From contig NC_011666.1 of assembly GCF_000021745.1 (NCBI RefSeq), positions 62,001-126,000 on the forward strand: 64,000 nt of DNA, given 5' to 3'. Shown here piece after piece: positions 26,826 through 35,351 of this stretch. A model generated the notes under the pieces. That model saw only the letters and a list, made by a program, of their open reading frames with translations, was not told where the DNA came from and made no database searches. Position numbers and translations under genes: made by a program. The DNA is from Methylocella silvestris BL2 (lineage in GTDB: Bacteria; Pseudomonadota; Alphaproteobacteria; Rhizobiales; Beijerinckiaceae). Each line of letters begins with the position of its first letter. Position 1 is the stretch's first letter.

Positions 26826-27416
26826 CTAGCCGAGGGCGACAAGACAGAAGTCGACCATTTGGTCGAGCGTCGGCTCCGGCTCCTGCGCGCATTCGACCAT
26901 TAGTCTCGGGTGACAGAATCGGATGCAGGCGCTGCGCACCAGAATCGCGGCAAGCTCGCAATCGCTGACATGGAATTCCCCGGCGCTATTGCCTTCCGAA
27001 ATGATGTTCGTCAGCACCTTGTTAAGCTTCTTCGAATGATCTTGCACGATCGGCCAGTTTTCGTTGAACGCCGTCTCGAGCAATTCATGCAGCTTGCGGT
27101 TGGCGACAAAGCGCTGGGCGTTCGCCTTTTCGAGCGCTGCGATGGCGCTGCGGAGTTTTTCGCTTGCGGAGCCCGGCTGGGTTGAAATGGCCTCGAGACT
27201 GGCTTCAGTCTCTGTCAGCAGTCGTCGTCCGACCGCCTCGTTTATTTCCGCTTTTGCCGAAAAAAAACGATAGACATTGGCAGGCGACATTCGCAGTTCA
27301 CGGGCGATGTCCGCAACAGTAGTCTTCTGAAATCCGATCTGGCTGAACAAACGCTCCGCAACTTCCACGATATTCTGGTGCGGATCGGTTTCCTTTTGTT
27401 CGCTGACGATTTTCAT
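26826..27416 (-). CDS. TetR-family transcriptional regulator
   Basis: 196 aa. N-terminal helix-turn-helix (IVEVAERLFSQIGFQKTTVADIARELRMSPANVYRFFSAKAEI, residues ~16-58), then a helical ligand-binding domain of unclassified type. Divergent from luxR across a 415-base AT-rich gap, so it could control itself, luxR or neither. A perfect ten-base palindrome ACGTTAACGT at 27497-27506, 80 bases upstream of its start, is a candidate self-operator. ATG 27416. Confidence 0.88.
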   Translation of the reverse strand: MKIVSEQKETDPHQNIVEVAERLFSQIGFQKTTVADIARELRMSPANVYRFFSAKAEINEAVGRRLLTETEASLEAISTQPGSASEKLRSAIAALEKANAQRFVANRKLHELLETAFNENWPIVQDHSKKLNKVLTNIISEGNSAGEFHVSDCELAAILVRSACIRFCHPRLMVECAQEPEPTLDQMVDFCLVALG

Positions 27417-27831
27417 TCTATCGCTATCCCCAATTGACAGGGAGGACCTTACAACGCTTCGGCATGAAAAGCTTCACCTATATGGGACACAAATGCACGT
27501 TAACGTAACCTTTGCAGTTTGACTTCCACATCTGCGCGAATCGTGAATTTCCGCCGTTATGCCCGTAAATAGCTGTTGCGTCGAGCGTTTCGCGCTCGCG
27601 AAAGCCGCTTGTCAAAAGAATTTATTGTTTATTACAATATTCGCTACCGACTTGTTCTAGATAAGTATTTTACGCGCTATTTTGTCACTGGTCAGTGCGG
27701 CTTCTTTAACGTTCACTTATCACAACAAGAGAGCCAGCAATCCCGTCGCCGCGCATTTGACGGTTTTTTCTGGCGTTCGCGGAGCGGCTGTGTGCAAATA
27801 GTCGTTAGATTAAATTCGGGAGCGGTGCGGA
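27417..27831. other. 415-base AT-rich divergent control region between tetR and luxR
   Basis: No gene. Composition is far more AT-rich than the coding DNA, especially 27610-27730. Visible dyads are ACGTTAACGT (27497-27506) and CACTG-GT-CAGTG (27686-27697). The latter lies about 135 bases before luxR. Promoters for both divergent genes should be here; I cannot place -10 elements with confidence. Confidence 0.5.
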
Positions 27832-28566
27832 ATGCAGGGATTAGAGGATGTCGACATCAGGACGTTGCTCCAGCTGGAGACCGACCTAAGCGACGAAACC
27901 CTGGATGGATTCATTGAATATATCCGTCACCACTACGGCTTGGCCAATATCGCTTATCTCTGCCCGTCCTTCCGCGGCCGCTCGGTCGCCGATCCCTTCA
28001 TGGCGCTGACATATCGCGAGGAATGGGTCGAACACTACAAGGATGAAGGCTACGGCCTGATTGATCCCGTCCATAATATAGGCGCCCGCTCGGTTCTGCC
28101 GCTCGACTGGGCGCGGCTGCCGCGCGCCGAGAAGAAAGTGCAGCGGATGTTCGGCGAAGCCGCCGACGCCGGGGTGGGCAGGCAGGGGCTGACCATTCCC
28201 GTCCGCGGTCCGACCAATGGGCTCTGGGCTCTGTTCAGCGTTACTTCGGACGAGGCCGATACAGAATGGGCGCGCCGCCGATTCGAACTGACCAAGGACA
28301 TGGTGCATATCGCTCATTATGTGCATCAGCGGGCCTATAAGCTGCACGCCAAGGAAGATGAGATCGATCTCAACGCCATCACCAAGCGGGAGATCGAGGC
28401 GCTCGAATGGTCGGCGGAAGGCAAATCGCTCGCCGATATCTCGATTTTGATGCGCATCTCGGTCGAAACCGTTAAGGCGCATCTTGATTCGGCGCGCTAC
28501 AAGCTCTGCGCGCTGAATCGCGTCCACGCGGTGACCAAGGCGATTCGGGCCGGCCTGATCCGATAG
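27832..28566 (+). CDS. LuxR-family quorum-sensing regulator
   Basis: 244 aa. The N-terminal autoinducer-binding domain has the expected conserved residues: Trp and Tyr in EEWVEHYKDEGY, Asp-Pro in LIDPVH, Trp in LPLDWARL and Gly in GRQGLTIPVRGP. The C-terminal GerE-type helix-turn-helix reads ITKREIEALEWSAEGKSLADISILMRISVETVKAHLDSARYKL. It would bind an acyl-homoserine lactone and activate promoters with lux boxes. luxI follows on the same strand after 273 bases. ATG 27832 follows GGGAGCGGTGCGGA. Confidence 0.93.
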   Translation: MQGLEDVDIRTLLQLETDLSDETLDGFIEYIRHHYGLANIAYLCPSFRGRSVADPFMALTYREEWVEHYKDEGYGLIDPVHNIGARSVLPLDWARLPRAEKKVQRMFGEAADAGVGRQGLTIPVRGPTNGLWALFSVTSDEADTEWARRRFELTKDMVHIAHYVHQRAYKLHAKEDEIDLNAITKREIEALEWSAEGKSLADISILMRISVETVKAHLDSARYKLCALNRVHAVTKAIRAGLIR

Positions 28567-28762
28567 ACCACTCAGGGCTCGCGGGGTCGAACTCGCAAGC
28601 CAGCCGCTGAGCGGAACAGGCTCGTTCGTTACGCGCCCTAAGCAAATTGCCGCACAGGCGACATTTTCTTCGATCATCGAAGCATCCGGTGACGCCTTCA
28701 GCATGAACTGGGGCGTGGGATCGGCGGGAGTCGGTTCATAACGCACGTCCTGTGTGCGCCGC

Positions 28763-28784
28763 ATATCCCCGATCGGGGGAATAT
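28763..28784. promoter_or_regulatory. lux-box-like palindrome upstream of luxI
   Basis: The core CCCCGATCGGGG (28767-28778) is a perfect 12-base palindrome flanked by ATAT on both sides (28763 and 28781) with two extra bases on the right. It lies about 67 bases before the luxI start. A TAGCAT -10 candidate sits at 28802-28807, so the dyad centre would be about 42 bases before transcription start, the classic LuxR activation position. The CCGATCGG core resembles known rhizobial LuxR targets. Confidence 0.6.
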
Positions 28785-28839
28785 CCTTAAACTCCTGCCG
28801 ATAGCATAGTTGGGCATCCACCCGAACGGGAGCCCTGAT

Positions 28840-29457
28840 ATGATTACTGTTGTTTATGGTTATGAGCGCGAAGAGCGACGCGATCTCTTCGAGGAAATGT
28901 TCCGCCAGCGCAAGCAAGTCTTCGTCGACGAAAAGAAATGGGATCTAAAGATTACTGACGGAGAATTCGAGATCGACGAATATGACCGGGACGATACGGT
29001 CTATGTCTGCAGCCTGCGGCCGGATGGTTCGCTCGCTGGCTCGGTCCGTCTTTTGAATACGTTGACCGATCACATGGCCAACGGGCCTTTCAAGGAGATG
29101 TTTCCGGAATTGACGGTTCGCTCGCCCACGATCTGGGAAGCGACGCGTTTCGCCGTGCCGGACGACCCGCGCATCCAACCCAATGGCGTGTCGCGCGCCG
29201 CCTGCGAAATCATGCTTGGAACATGCCTGTTCGGTCTCGAGCATGGCGTGTCGCAGCTGATCGCGATCTATGAGGCGCCGATGGCGCGGGTTTATCGCAA
29301 ATGCGGCGTCCGCCATTATGTGCTCGGCCGTCATCGCAGCGCGGAAGCCGGCTCCATCCATTTCGCTCTTGGCGAAGTTTCCCGCCAGCTCGAAGCTTCG
29401 ATCCGGGAGGCCACTGGCCTCACCCCCGTCGAAACCGTCGTCGAAGCCGCGGAATAA
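28840..29457 (+). CDS. acyl-homoserine-lactone synthase (LuxI family)
   Basis: 205 aa. Makes the autoinducer from S-adenosylmethionine and an acyl carrier. Conserved LuxI residues are present: Arg, Phe and Trp in FRQRKQVFVDEKKWDL, the acidic EIDEYDRDDTVYV, Arg in GSVRLLNT, and Glu/Arg in WEATRFAV. ATG 28840 is eight bases after GGGAG and gives the standard N-terminus (MITVVYGYERE), better than a start ten codons upstream. Acyl side chain cannot be predicted. Paired with luxR. Confidence 0.95.
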   Translation: MITVVYGYEREERRDLFEEMFRQRKQVFVDEKKWDLKITDGEFEIDEYDRDDTVYVCSLRPDGSLAGSVRLLNTLTDHMANGPFKEMFPELTVRSPTIWEATRFAVPDDPRIQPNGVSRAACEIMLGTCLFGLEHGVSQLIAIYEAPMARVYRKCGVRHYVLGRHRSAEAGSIHFALGEVSRQLEASIREATGLTPVETVVEAAE

Positions 29458-29815
29458 GCGGCCGGCGCCCGGACGGTTGCGCCGCGCAGCCGTCCGTCGA
29501 AAGTCCAGGGCATCGGCAAACGCAGCCCCGCTCGGAAGGCTTCGCCTTTCCGGGCGGTTGGCGTCTCTGGCACGTGGCCCAGACGGAGCTTGATTTTTCG
29601 TCATGCTTACGCCGCCGATTTTAAATCGCGCCCGGCCGGCGGACGCCTGATCCCACGCGCGCTCAGGCGCTCGATTGAAAAAGAGGCGGCGATCGATCTG
29701 AAAGCGAGACGGCTTTCCTCTGAAACAATCGCGCTCTAGAAAGAGCCCTTCCGAGGCCGCGCTGAGGCGGCTGCGCGATCCTCGTGCGCGCTGGCGCATC
29801 GAAAGGGCCTTTTTA
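29458..29815. other. 358-base region after luxI
   Basis: No supported gene. It includes a hairpin with seven-base arms (CGGACGG...CCGTCCG, about 29472-29502) shortly after the luxI stop, a possible terminator without a T-run. A second near-perfect stem, GGAAGGC-TTC-GCCTTTCC, lies near 29539-29556. The last ~100 bases read as protein-like sequence in the frame of the next gene. Confidence 0.4.
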
Positions 29816-30568
29816 TTGCTCGCAATCGCTATCGTCGCGCTCGCGGCCTTTGCGGCCGGCTTCATCAACGCCCTTGCCGGCGGCGGCTCCTTTCTGACGC
29901 TGCCCGCCTTCATCGCCGCGGGCGTTCCGCCGATTGCCGCGAACGCCTCCAGCACGGTCGCGCTGTTTCCCGGCCAGATCGCCACGGGTTTATCCGCGCG
30001 CGACGGCATTGCGGCGGCGGCGAAGGACCCCCGCATCAACGCTCCAGTCCTCGCGGCGATCAGCCTTATCGGCGGCCTCATTGGGGGCCTGCTGCTGCTT
30101 GTCACGCCGCCGGCGATTTTCGCGCGGCTGATTCCCTGGCTCATTCTGTTTGCAACAGTCATTTTCGCGGGCGGCAATGCGATCCGCGAAGATAGCAAGC
30201 TGTTTAAGCTGAATACGGTCGGGATCTATCTCGCGCAGGCGTTGGTCTCGATCTACGGCGGTTATTTCGGCGGCGGCATCGGCATTTTGATGCTCGCCGC
30301 GCTGACGCTCTACGGCATGCGCGACATCTGGCTGATGAACAGCCTCAAAATCCTGCTCGCCGTGCTGATGAACGCCGCCGCCGTCGTCACCTTCATCGTC
30401 GCCGGTCTCGTATATTGGCAATTGACCATCGTCGCGGGGGTCGCGGCGATCATCGGCGGCTACGCCGGCATCCACGCGGCGCGCCGCCTGCCGACGCGCA
30501 TTGTGAAGGGTTTCGTCATTATGATAGGGCTGATTCTCACCGTCCTGTTCTTTCTCAAGACGCCTTGA
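29816..30568 (+). CDS. TauE/SafE-family anion permease
   Basis: 250 aa, about eight membrane helices in two repeats. The family signature GFINALAGGGSFLTLPAF lies near residue 15, and the second repeat has SIYGGYFGGGIGILMLAAL. Family members export sulfite, sulfoacetate or other small organosulfur anions; the cargo here is unknown. The TTG at 29816, eight bases after AAAGGG, is the first accepted start. The in-frame sequence before it (from 29702) looks coding but has no ATG, GTG or TTG. The quinone reductase follows at 25 bases. Confidence 0.85.
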   Translation: MLAIAIVALAAFAAGFINALAGGGSFLTLPAFIAAGVPPIAANASSTVALFPGQIATGLSARDGIAAAAKDPRINAPVLAAISLIGGLIGGLLLLVTPPAIFARLIPWLILFATVIFAGGNAIREDSKLFKLNTVGIYLAQALVSIYGGYFGGGIGILMLAALTLYGMRDIWLMNSLKILLAVLMNAAAVVTFIVAGLVYWQLTIVAGVAAIIGGYAGIHAARRLPTRIVKGFVIMIGLILTVLFFLKTP

Positions 30569-30593
30569 GGGCCGGACGGAGATCGAGGCTCGC

Positions 30594-31580
30594 ATGCGCT
30601 ATGCCTATTTCGACGGAGCAGGCGGTCCGGAGGTCATCAGGATTGGCGAGGCGGCGAGGCCGGCTCCGGGGCCCGGCGAGGTTCTGATCGAAGTCGTCGC
30701 GGCGGGCGTCAACCGTCCGGACTGCATGCAGCGCGCCGGCTCCTATCCGCCGCCGCCGGGCGAATCGAACATTCCGGGGCTTGAGGTCGCCGGCCGCATT
30801 GTCGCTCTTGGCGAGGGCGTGACCGGTTTTGAGGCTGGCGATTCGGTCTGCGCGCTGCTTGGTTCCGGCGGCTATGCGGATTACGCCGTCGCCGCCGCGC
30901 CGCTATGCCTGCCGGCGCCACAGGGCCTCAGCTTCGAAGAGGCGGCGGCGCTGCCGGAAAATGTCTTCACCGTCTACGACAATGTATTTACGCGCGGGCG
31001 CCTGGCGGCCGGCGAGACTTTTTTGGTCCATGGCGGCTCCTCCGGCATCGGCTCGATCGCGATCCAGCTGGCCAAGGCCTCCGGCGCAATTGTCATCGCG
31101 ACGGCGGGCTCGGACGCCAAATGCGCCTTCTGCCGGACGCTCGGCGCGGATCTCTCCATCAATTACAAGACGCAGGATTTCGCGGCCGAGACGAAGGCTT
31201 TTGCCGGAGAGCACGGCGTCGACGTCATTCTGGACATGGTCGGGGCGCCCTATCTCGCCAAAAACCTATCGCTTCTTGCCTTCGAGGGCCGGCTGGTCGA
31301 GATCGCCTGCTCCGGCGGCGGGCGCGTCGAAGCGTTCAATCTCTGGCCCGTGCTGATCCGCCGCCTGACGCTGACCGGCTCGACCTTGCGCGCCCGCACG
31401 CTGGCGCAGAAAGCCGCAGTCGCCGCTGCCGTGCGCGAGCGCGTATGGCCGCTGATCGAAGCGGGCAAGGTGCGGCCGCTTGTTCATGCGACGTTTCCGC
31501 TGGAACAGACCTGGGCCGCGCATGAATTGATGGAATCGTCCGCCCACACCGGCAAGATCGTGCTCGAAACAGGGCGCTAG
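30594..31580 (+). CDS. NAD(P)H quinone oxidoreductase, PIG3/zeta-crystallin type
   Basis: 328 aa medium-chain reductase without zinc ligands. N-terminal GroES-like domain (PAPGPGEVLIEVVAAGVNRPDCMQR, then PGLEVAGRIVALGEGV). Rossmann motif HGGSSGIGSIAIQLAKASGA near residue 145, and NYKTQDF typical of the PIG3 branch. It reduces quinones with NADPH. No metal-site Cys cluster, so not an alcohol dehydrogenase. ATG 30594. Confidence 0.9.
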   Translation: MRYAYFDGAGGPEVIRIGEAARPAPGPGEVLIEVVAAGVNRPDCMQRAGSYPPPPGESNIPGLEVAGRIVALGEGVTGFEAGDSVCALLGSGGYADYAVAAAPLCLPAPQGLSFEEAAALPENVFTVYDNVFTRGRLAAGETFLVHGGSSGIGSIAIQLAKASGAIVIATAGSDAKCAFCRTLGADLSINYKTQDFAAETKAFAGEHGVDVILDMVGAPYLAKNLSLLAFEGRLVEIACSGGGRVEAFNLWPVLIRRLTLTGSTLRARTLAQKAAVAAAVRERVWPLIEAGKVRPLVHATFPLEQTWAAHELMESSAHTGKIVLETGR

Positions 31581-31603
31581 GCGACTGCCGCTTGTTTATT
31601 TCT

Positions 31604-31627
31604 ATATGTCGGCTATTATCGACATAT
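31604..31627. promoter_or_regulatory. ArsR operator palindrome over the arsR start
   Basis: ATATGTCG (31604-31611) and CGACATAT (31620-31627) are perfect eight-base arms with an eight-base spacer. The right arm covers the ATG of arsR (31626). This is the expected layout for autorepression relieved by arsenite. Confidence 0.7.
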
Positions 31628-31970
31628 GGAGAGTGATACCGCGATTGAAAGTCTGGCTGCGTTGGCGCAAGCGACGCGTCTTGATGTGTTTCGCTTGTTG
31701 GTGAGGCACGAGCCTGACGGCCTTTCCGCTGGCGAAATCGCTCGTCGCCTGGGCGTTCCGCATAATACGCTTTCGACGCATTTTTCGGTTCTCGCGCGGG
31801 CGGGGCTGATCCGCTCCGAACGTCAGAGCCGCTCGATCATCTACCGCGCCGATCTTGGGGCAATTGGGCGCCTGGCCGCCTATCTCGTGGAGGATTGCTG
31901 CGGCGGGCGTCCCGGCGCCTGCGCCCCGTTTCTCGCCGACCTGACGCGGCTCGAGGCGTCTGAAAATTGA
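31626..31970 (+). CDS. arsR: ArsR-family arsenic-responsive repressor
   Basis: 114 aa winged-helix repressor. The HTH lies at residues ~32-62 (LSAGEIARRLGVPHNTLSTHFSVLARAGLI). Cys91-Cys92 and Cys99 in EDCCGGRPGAC form a C-terminal As(III) site, as in alphaproteobacterial ArsR proteins, not the E. coli alpha-3 site. Binding of arsenite should release it from the palindrome that overlaps its start, inducing arsC, acr3 and arsH downstream. Confidence 0.92.
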   Translation: MESDTAIESLAALAQATRLDVFRLLVRHEPDGLSAGEIARRLGVPHNTLSTHFSVLARAGLIRSERQSRSIIYRADLGAIGRLAAYLVEDCCGGRPGACAPFLADLTRLEASEN

Positions 31971-32003
31971 GACACAGTTGCAACCTCGACAAAGGAATCC
32001 GTC

Positions 32004-32429
32004 ATGGATGTCATCATCTACCACAACCCCAAATGCGGCACGTCGCGCAACGTGCTTGGCCTCATCCGCAACGCTGGTATAGAGCCGCATGTCATTGAAT
32101 ATTTGAAAACGCCGCCAACCCGGCTGTTGATCAGCCAGCTTGCGGCGCGCACAGGCCAGCCGCTGCGCGCCTTGTTGCGCGACAAGGAAGCGATCTTCGC
32201 GAGCCTTGGCCTCGATAAGCCCGATGTGTCGGACGATGCGCTGCTTGACGCCATCGAAAAGCATCCCGTGCTGCTCAACCGCCCCATCGTGGTTTCGCCC
32301 AAGGGCGTGAAGCTCTGCCGCCCCTCCGAACTCGTGCTCGATCTTCTGCCGGCGCAGCAAGGCGAATTCTTCAAGGAAGACGGCGAGCGCGTCGTCGATG
32401 AAAAGGGACGCCACGTGGCGAGCGCCTGA
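32004..32429 (+). CDS. arsC: arsenate reductase, glutaredoxin-dependent
   Basis: 141 aa. Reduces arsenate to arsenite with glutathione/glutaredoxin. The catalytic Cys11 lies in YHNPKCGTSRN. Substrate-binding arginines lie in the middle (LLRDKEA) and in LLNRPIVV. It is the second gene of the ars operon, 33 bases after arsR. ATG 32004 follows CAAAGGAA. The C-terminal ~25 residues (FFKEDGERVVDEKGRHV) are typical of this longer ArsC type. Confidence 0.95.
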   Translation: MDVIIYHNPKCGTSRNVLGLIRNAGIEPHVIEYLKTPPTRLLISQLAARTGQPLRALLRDKEAIFASLGLDKPDVSDDALLDAIEKHPVLLNRPIVVSPKGVKLCRPSELVLDLLPAQQGEFFKEDGERVVDEKGRHVASA

Positions 32430-32470
32430 CGGCGCGGATCGCCGCCGCGGGCGCCCGCAGGAACATCAAC

Positions 32471-33523
32471 ATGTCCTTTTTTGAACGCACGCTCTCCCTG
32501 TGGGTATGCGCCTGCATCGTTGCGGGCGTCATTCTCGGCCAATTGGCGCCGGGGCTATTCCAGGCTATCGGCGCGATCGAAATCGCCAAGGTCAATCTGC
32601 CCGTTGCGGCGCTGATCTGGCTGATGATCGTTCCCATGCTGCTCAGGATCGATTTTGCGGCGCTCGGCGAAGTGCGGCGTCATTGGCGCGGCATGGGGGT
32701 GACGCTGTTTATCAATTGGGCGGTGAAGCCCTTTTCGATGGCGGCGCTCGGCTGGCTGTTTATCGGCCATTTTTTCCGGCCGTTTCTACCGGCCGATCAA
32801 ATCGACTCTTATATTGCGGGCCTTATTCTTCTGGCCGCGGCGCCCTGCACGGCGATGGTTTTCGTCTGGTCCAATCTCGTCAAGGGAGAGCCGCATTTCA
32901 CCCTGAGTCAGGTGGCGCTGAATGACGTCATCATGGTTGTGGCTTTCGCGCCCCTGGTCGGGCTTCTGCTCGGCCTGTCGGCGATCGTCGTGCCATGGGA
33001 CACGCTCGCTTTGTCTGTCGGGCTCTACATCGTGATTCCTGTCATTGCAGCGCAATTGGCCCGGCGCGCGCTGCTTGCCGGCGGCGCCGACGCCTTCGCG
33101 CGCGTCCTGGCCATTCTACAGCCATTGTCGCTTGCCGCATTGCTCGCGACCTTGGTGCTGTTGTTCGGGTTCCAGGGCGAGCAGATCGCCGCTCAGCCGC
33201 TGGTTATTTTGATGCTCGCCGCGCCGATCCTGATCCAGGTTTATTTCAACGCGGGGCTTGCCTATCTGCTCAATCGGATCGTCGGCGAGCCGCATTGCGT
33301 CGCCGGGCCCTCCGCGATGATCGGCGCCAGCAATTTTTTTGAGCTCGCCGTCGCCGCCGCGATCAGCCTGTTTGGCTTCCGGTCCGGCGCGGCGCTGGGG
33401 ACGGTCGTCGGCGTGCTGATCGAAGTCCCGGCGATGCTGTCTCTTGTCTATATCGTCAACGCCAGCCGCGGCTGGTATGAGCGCGCGGAGCCGGCGCCGG
33501 CGCCGCGACGGGCGGAGGGATAA
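32471..33523 (+). CDS. acr3: ACR3-family arsenite efflux permease
   Basis: 350 aa, about ten membrane helices. The essential Cys126 in [17 protein letters not shown] and the late Glu block [10 protein letters not shown] identify ACR3, unrelated to E. coli ArsB. It exports arsenite using the proton-motive force. The C-terminal tail is proline/alanine rich. Lies 41 bases after arsC and 5 bases before arsH. Confidence 0.95.
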   Translation: MSFFERTLSLWVCACIVAGVILGQLAPGLFQAIGAIEIAKVNLPVAALIWLMIVPMLLRIDFAALGEVRRHWRGMGVTLFINWAVKPFSMAALGWLFIGHFFRPFLPADQIDSYIAGLILLAAAPCTAMVFVWSNLVKGEPHFTLSQVALNDVIMVVAFAPLVGLLLGLSAIVVPWDTLALSVGLYIVIPVIAAQLARRALLAGGADAFARVLAILQPLSLAALLATLVLLFGFQGEQIAAQPLVILMLAAPILIQVYFNAGLAYLLNRIVGEPHCVAGPSAMIGASNFFELAVAAAISLFGFRSGAALGTVVGVLIEVPAMLSLVYIVNASRGWYERAEPAPAPRRAEG

Positions 33524-33528
33524 ATCGT

Positions 33529-34233
33529 TTGGATGAGTTGCCGAATATTTCGCCCTCCGCTTTCGAGATCCCCAACGCGGACAGGCTGCAAACAGGCAAG
33601 ATACGCCAGCCGCGCATTCTGTTGCTCTATGGCTCCTTGCGGCAGCGGTCCTACAGCCGCTTCCTGACGCTTGAAGCGGAGCGTCTTTTGAAGGCGTTTG
33701 GCGCGGAAACCCGGATCTATGATCCAAGCGGATTGCCATTGCCGGACGATGCGCCCGAAATGCACCCGAAGGTCCAGGAATTGCGCGACCTTTCGGCCTG
33801 GTCCGAAGGGCAGGTCTGGTGCTCGCCCGAGCGGCATGGCGCCATGACCGCCATCATGAAAGCGCAGATCGACTGGATTCCGCTCTCGATCGGCGCGGTT
33901 CGGCCGACACAGGGAAAGACCCTCGCGCTGATGCAGGTCAGCGGCGGCTCGCAATCCTTCAATGCGGTCAATCAGCTTCGCGTCCTTGGCCGCTGGATGC
34001 GGATGATCACCATTCCGAACCAATCCTCGGTGGCCAGGGCCTATGAGCAATTTGACGAAGCTGGCCGGATGCTTCCCTCGCCTTACTATGATCGCGTGGT
34101 CGACGTGATGGAGGAATTGGTCAAGTTTACGCTTCTGACCCGCGGCGCCTCCGCCTATCTGACGGACCGCTACAGCGAGCGCAAGGAGGAGGCGGAAAAG
34201 CTCGCCGCGCGGGTGGGGCTTCACTCGATTTGA
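33529..34233 (+). CDS. arsH: ArsH NADPH-dependent FMN reductase
   Basis: 234 aa flavoprotein. The FMN-binding loop is [12 protein letters not shown]; substrate and FMN contacts include [23 protein letters not shown] and [16 protein letters not shown]. In other bacteria ArsH oxidises trivalent methyl- or aryl-arsenicals, adding organoarsenical resistance. It starts at TTG 33529, five bases after acr3 and about twelve after GGAGGG. Last gene of the operon, followed by the hairpin at 34283. Confidence 0.93.
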   Translation: MDELPNISPSAFEIPNADRLQTGKIRQPRILLLYGSLRQRSYSRFLTLEAERLLKAFGAETRIYDPSGLPLPDDAPEMHPKVQELRDLSAWSEGQVWCSPERHGAMTAIMKAQIDWIPLSIGAVRPTQGKTLALMQVSGGSQSFNAVNQLRVLGRWMRMITIPNQSSVARAYEQFDEAGRMLPSPYYDRVVDVMEELVKFTLLTRGASAYLTDRYSERKEEAEKLAARVGLHSI

Positions 34234-34282
34234 GCGCGTCGCCTTGACGGGCCCGCAAAACTCCTTTAACCAACGCCGCTTG

Positions 34283-34306
34283 CCGCGCTTTTGCGCGGTA
34301 AATTTT
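34283..34306 (+). terminator. ars operon terminator
   Basis: CCGCGC (34283-34288) and GCGCGG (34293-34298) flank a TTTT loop and are followed by TAAATTTTT. Lies about 50 bases after the arsH stop. Confidence 0.7.
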
Positions 34307-34353
34307 TGGGCTGGTTTTTTCCGGTCCTAACGCACCCGCGGCGCCTCTTCGCG

Positions 34354-34373
34354 AGGTCCGGTTCGCCGGACCT
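34354..34373 (+). other. strong TTCG hairpin in the rpsD upstream region
   Basis: AGGTCCGG-TTCG-CCGGACCT: eight perfect base pairs closed by a UUCG-type tetraloop, one of the most stable RNA hairpins. It is preceded by a shorter CCTC...GAGG stem. It lies about 176 bases before the rpsD start, in a 316-base gene-free region. It could be a leader element or an additional terminator. Confidence 0.5.
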
Positions 34374-34549
34374 GTCATGAAGAGCAGGCGCCTGTCGGCT
34401 CCGCCAAAAAAGCGGTGGGGCAGAGGAGGGCGCGTTCCTCCCCCTATTGGCGGGAGGACGCGAGTTTTGAGCGCCGCGCTTTTCGATAAAGCGCCGGGCG
34501 TTTGCGCGCGCGTCCTCATTGCCGATGCAATGATGATCGAGGACACGCG

Positions 34550-35167
34550 ATGACAAAGCGCGCAGAAGCAAAATATAAAATCGACCGAAGGATGGGCCAG
34601 AATATCTGGGGCCGTCCGAAAAGCCCCGTCAACCGCCGCGAATATGGCCCCGGTCAGCACGGCCAGCGCCGCAAGGGCAAGCTCTCCGACTTCGGCACGC
34701 AGCTCAAGGCCAAGCAGAAGCTCAAAGGCTATTACGGCAATATTTCGGAAAAGCAGTTCCGCAAATATTACGCCGAAGCCATTCGCCTTCGCGGCGACTC
34801 GGGCGACAATCTGATCGGGTTGCTGGAGCGCCGGCTCGACGCGGTGATCTACCGCGCCAAATTCGTGCCGACGGTGTTCGCCGCGCGCCAGTTCGTCAAC
34901 CATGGCCACGTCAAGGTCAATGGCAAGCGCGTCAACATCGCTTCCTACCTCGTCAAGGTCGGCGATGTGATCGAGGTCAAGGAATCCTCGCGCGAGATCC
35001 TGATCGTGCTCGAGGCCAAGCAGCTCGCCGAGCGCGACGTGCCGGATTATTATGAGGTCGATCATAATAAGATGACGGCGAAGATCACGCGCATTCCGCT
35101 GCCGGCGGACGTGCCCTATCCGGTTCTGATGGAGCCGAATCTGGTGATCGAATTTTACTCGCGCTAA
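34550..35167 (+). CDS. rpsD: 30S ribosomal protein S4
   Basis: 205 aa, an early-assembling 16S rRNA-binding protein. Typical N-terminus [26 protein letters not shown], the rhizobial form without the zinc-binding cysteines. The S4 RNA-binding domain starts at [34 protein letters not shown] 34550 is six bases after GAGGA and gives the family N-terminus. It is a single-gene unit closed by a strong terminator. Confidence 0.97.
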
Positions 35168-35217
35168 ATCTGCGCCATCGATCGCCGCCTTGCCTTGAGC
35201 AAGACGGCGAAGTTTTT

Positions 35218-35254
35218 AGCGGACCAATCGCTTTAGCGAACGGTCCGCTTTTTT
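35218..35254 (+). terminator. rpsD terminator
   Basis: AGCGGACC (35218-35225) pairs with GGTCCGCT (35242-35249) across a 16-base loop containing its own small GCT/AGC stem, followed by six T. A classic intrinsic terminator about 50 bases after rpsD. Confidence 0.85.
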
Positions 35255-35351
35255 GTGGGTCGATTGGATACGAAGCGGCGGCAAATTGCTTTCGCAACCG
35301 CCGCCGCATCCACGCCCTGTTCGAAAAAACCCGTAGGCGCGGAAGTTTAAA

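Noticed and set aside
28945..30198. 417-codon minus-strand frame across luxI and the TauE gene
   Set aside because: It covers the ends of two real genes plus intergenic DNA and has no protein-like motifs.
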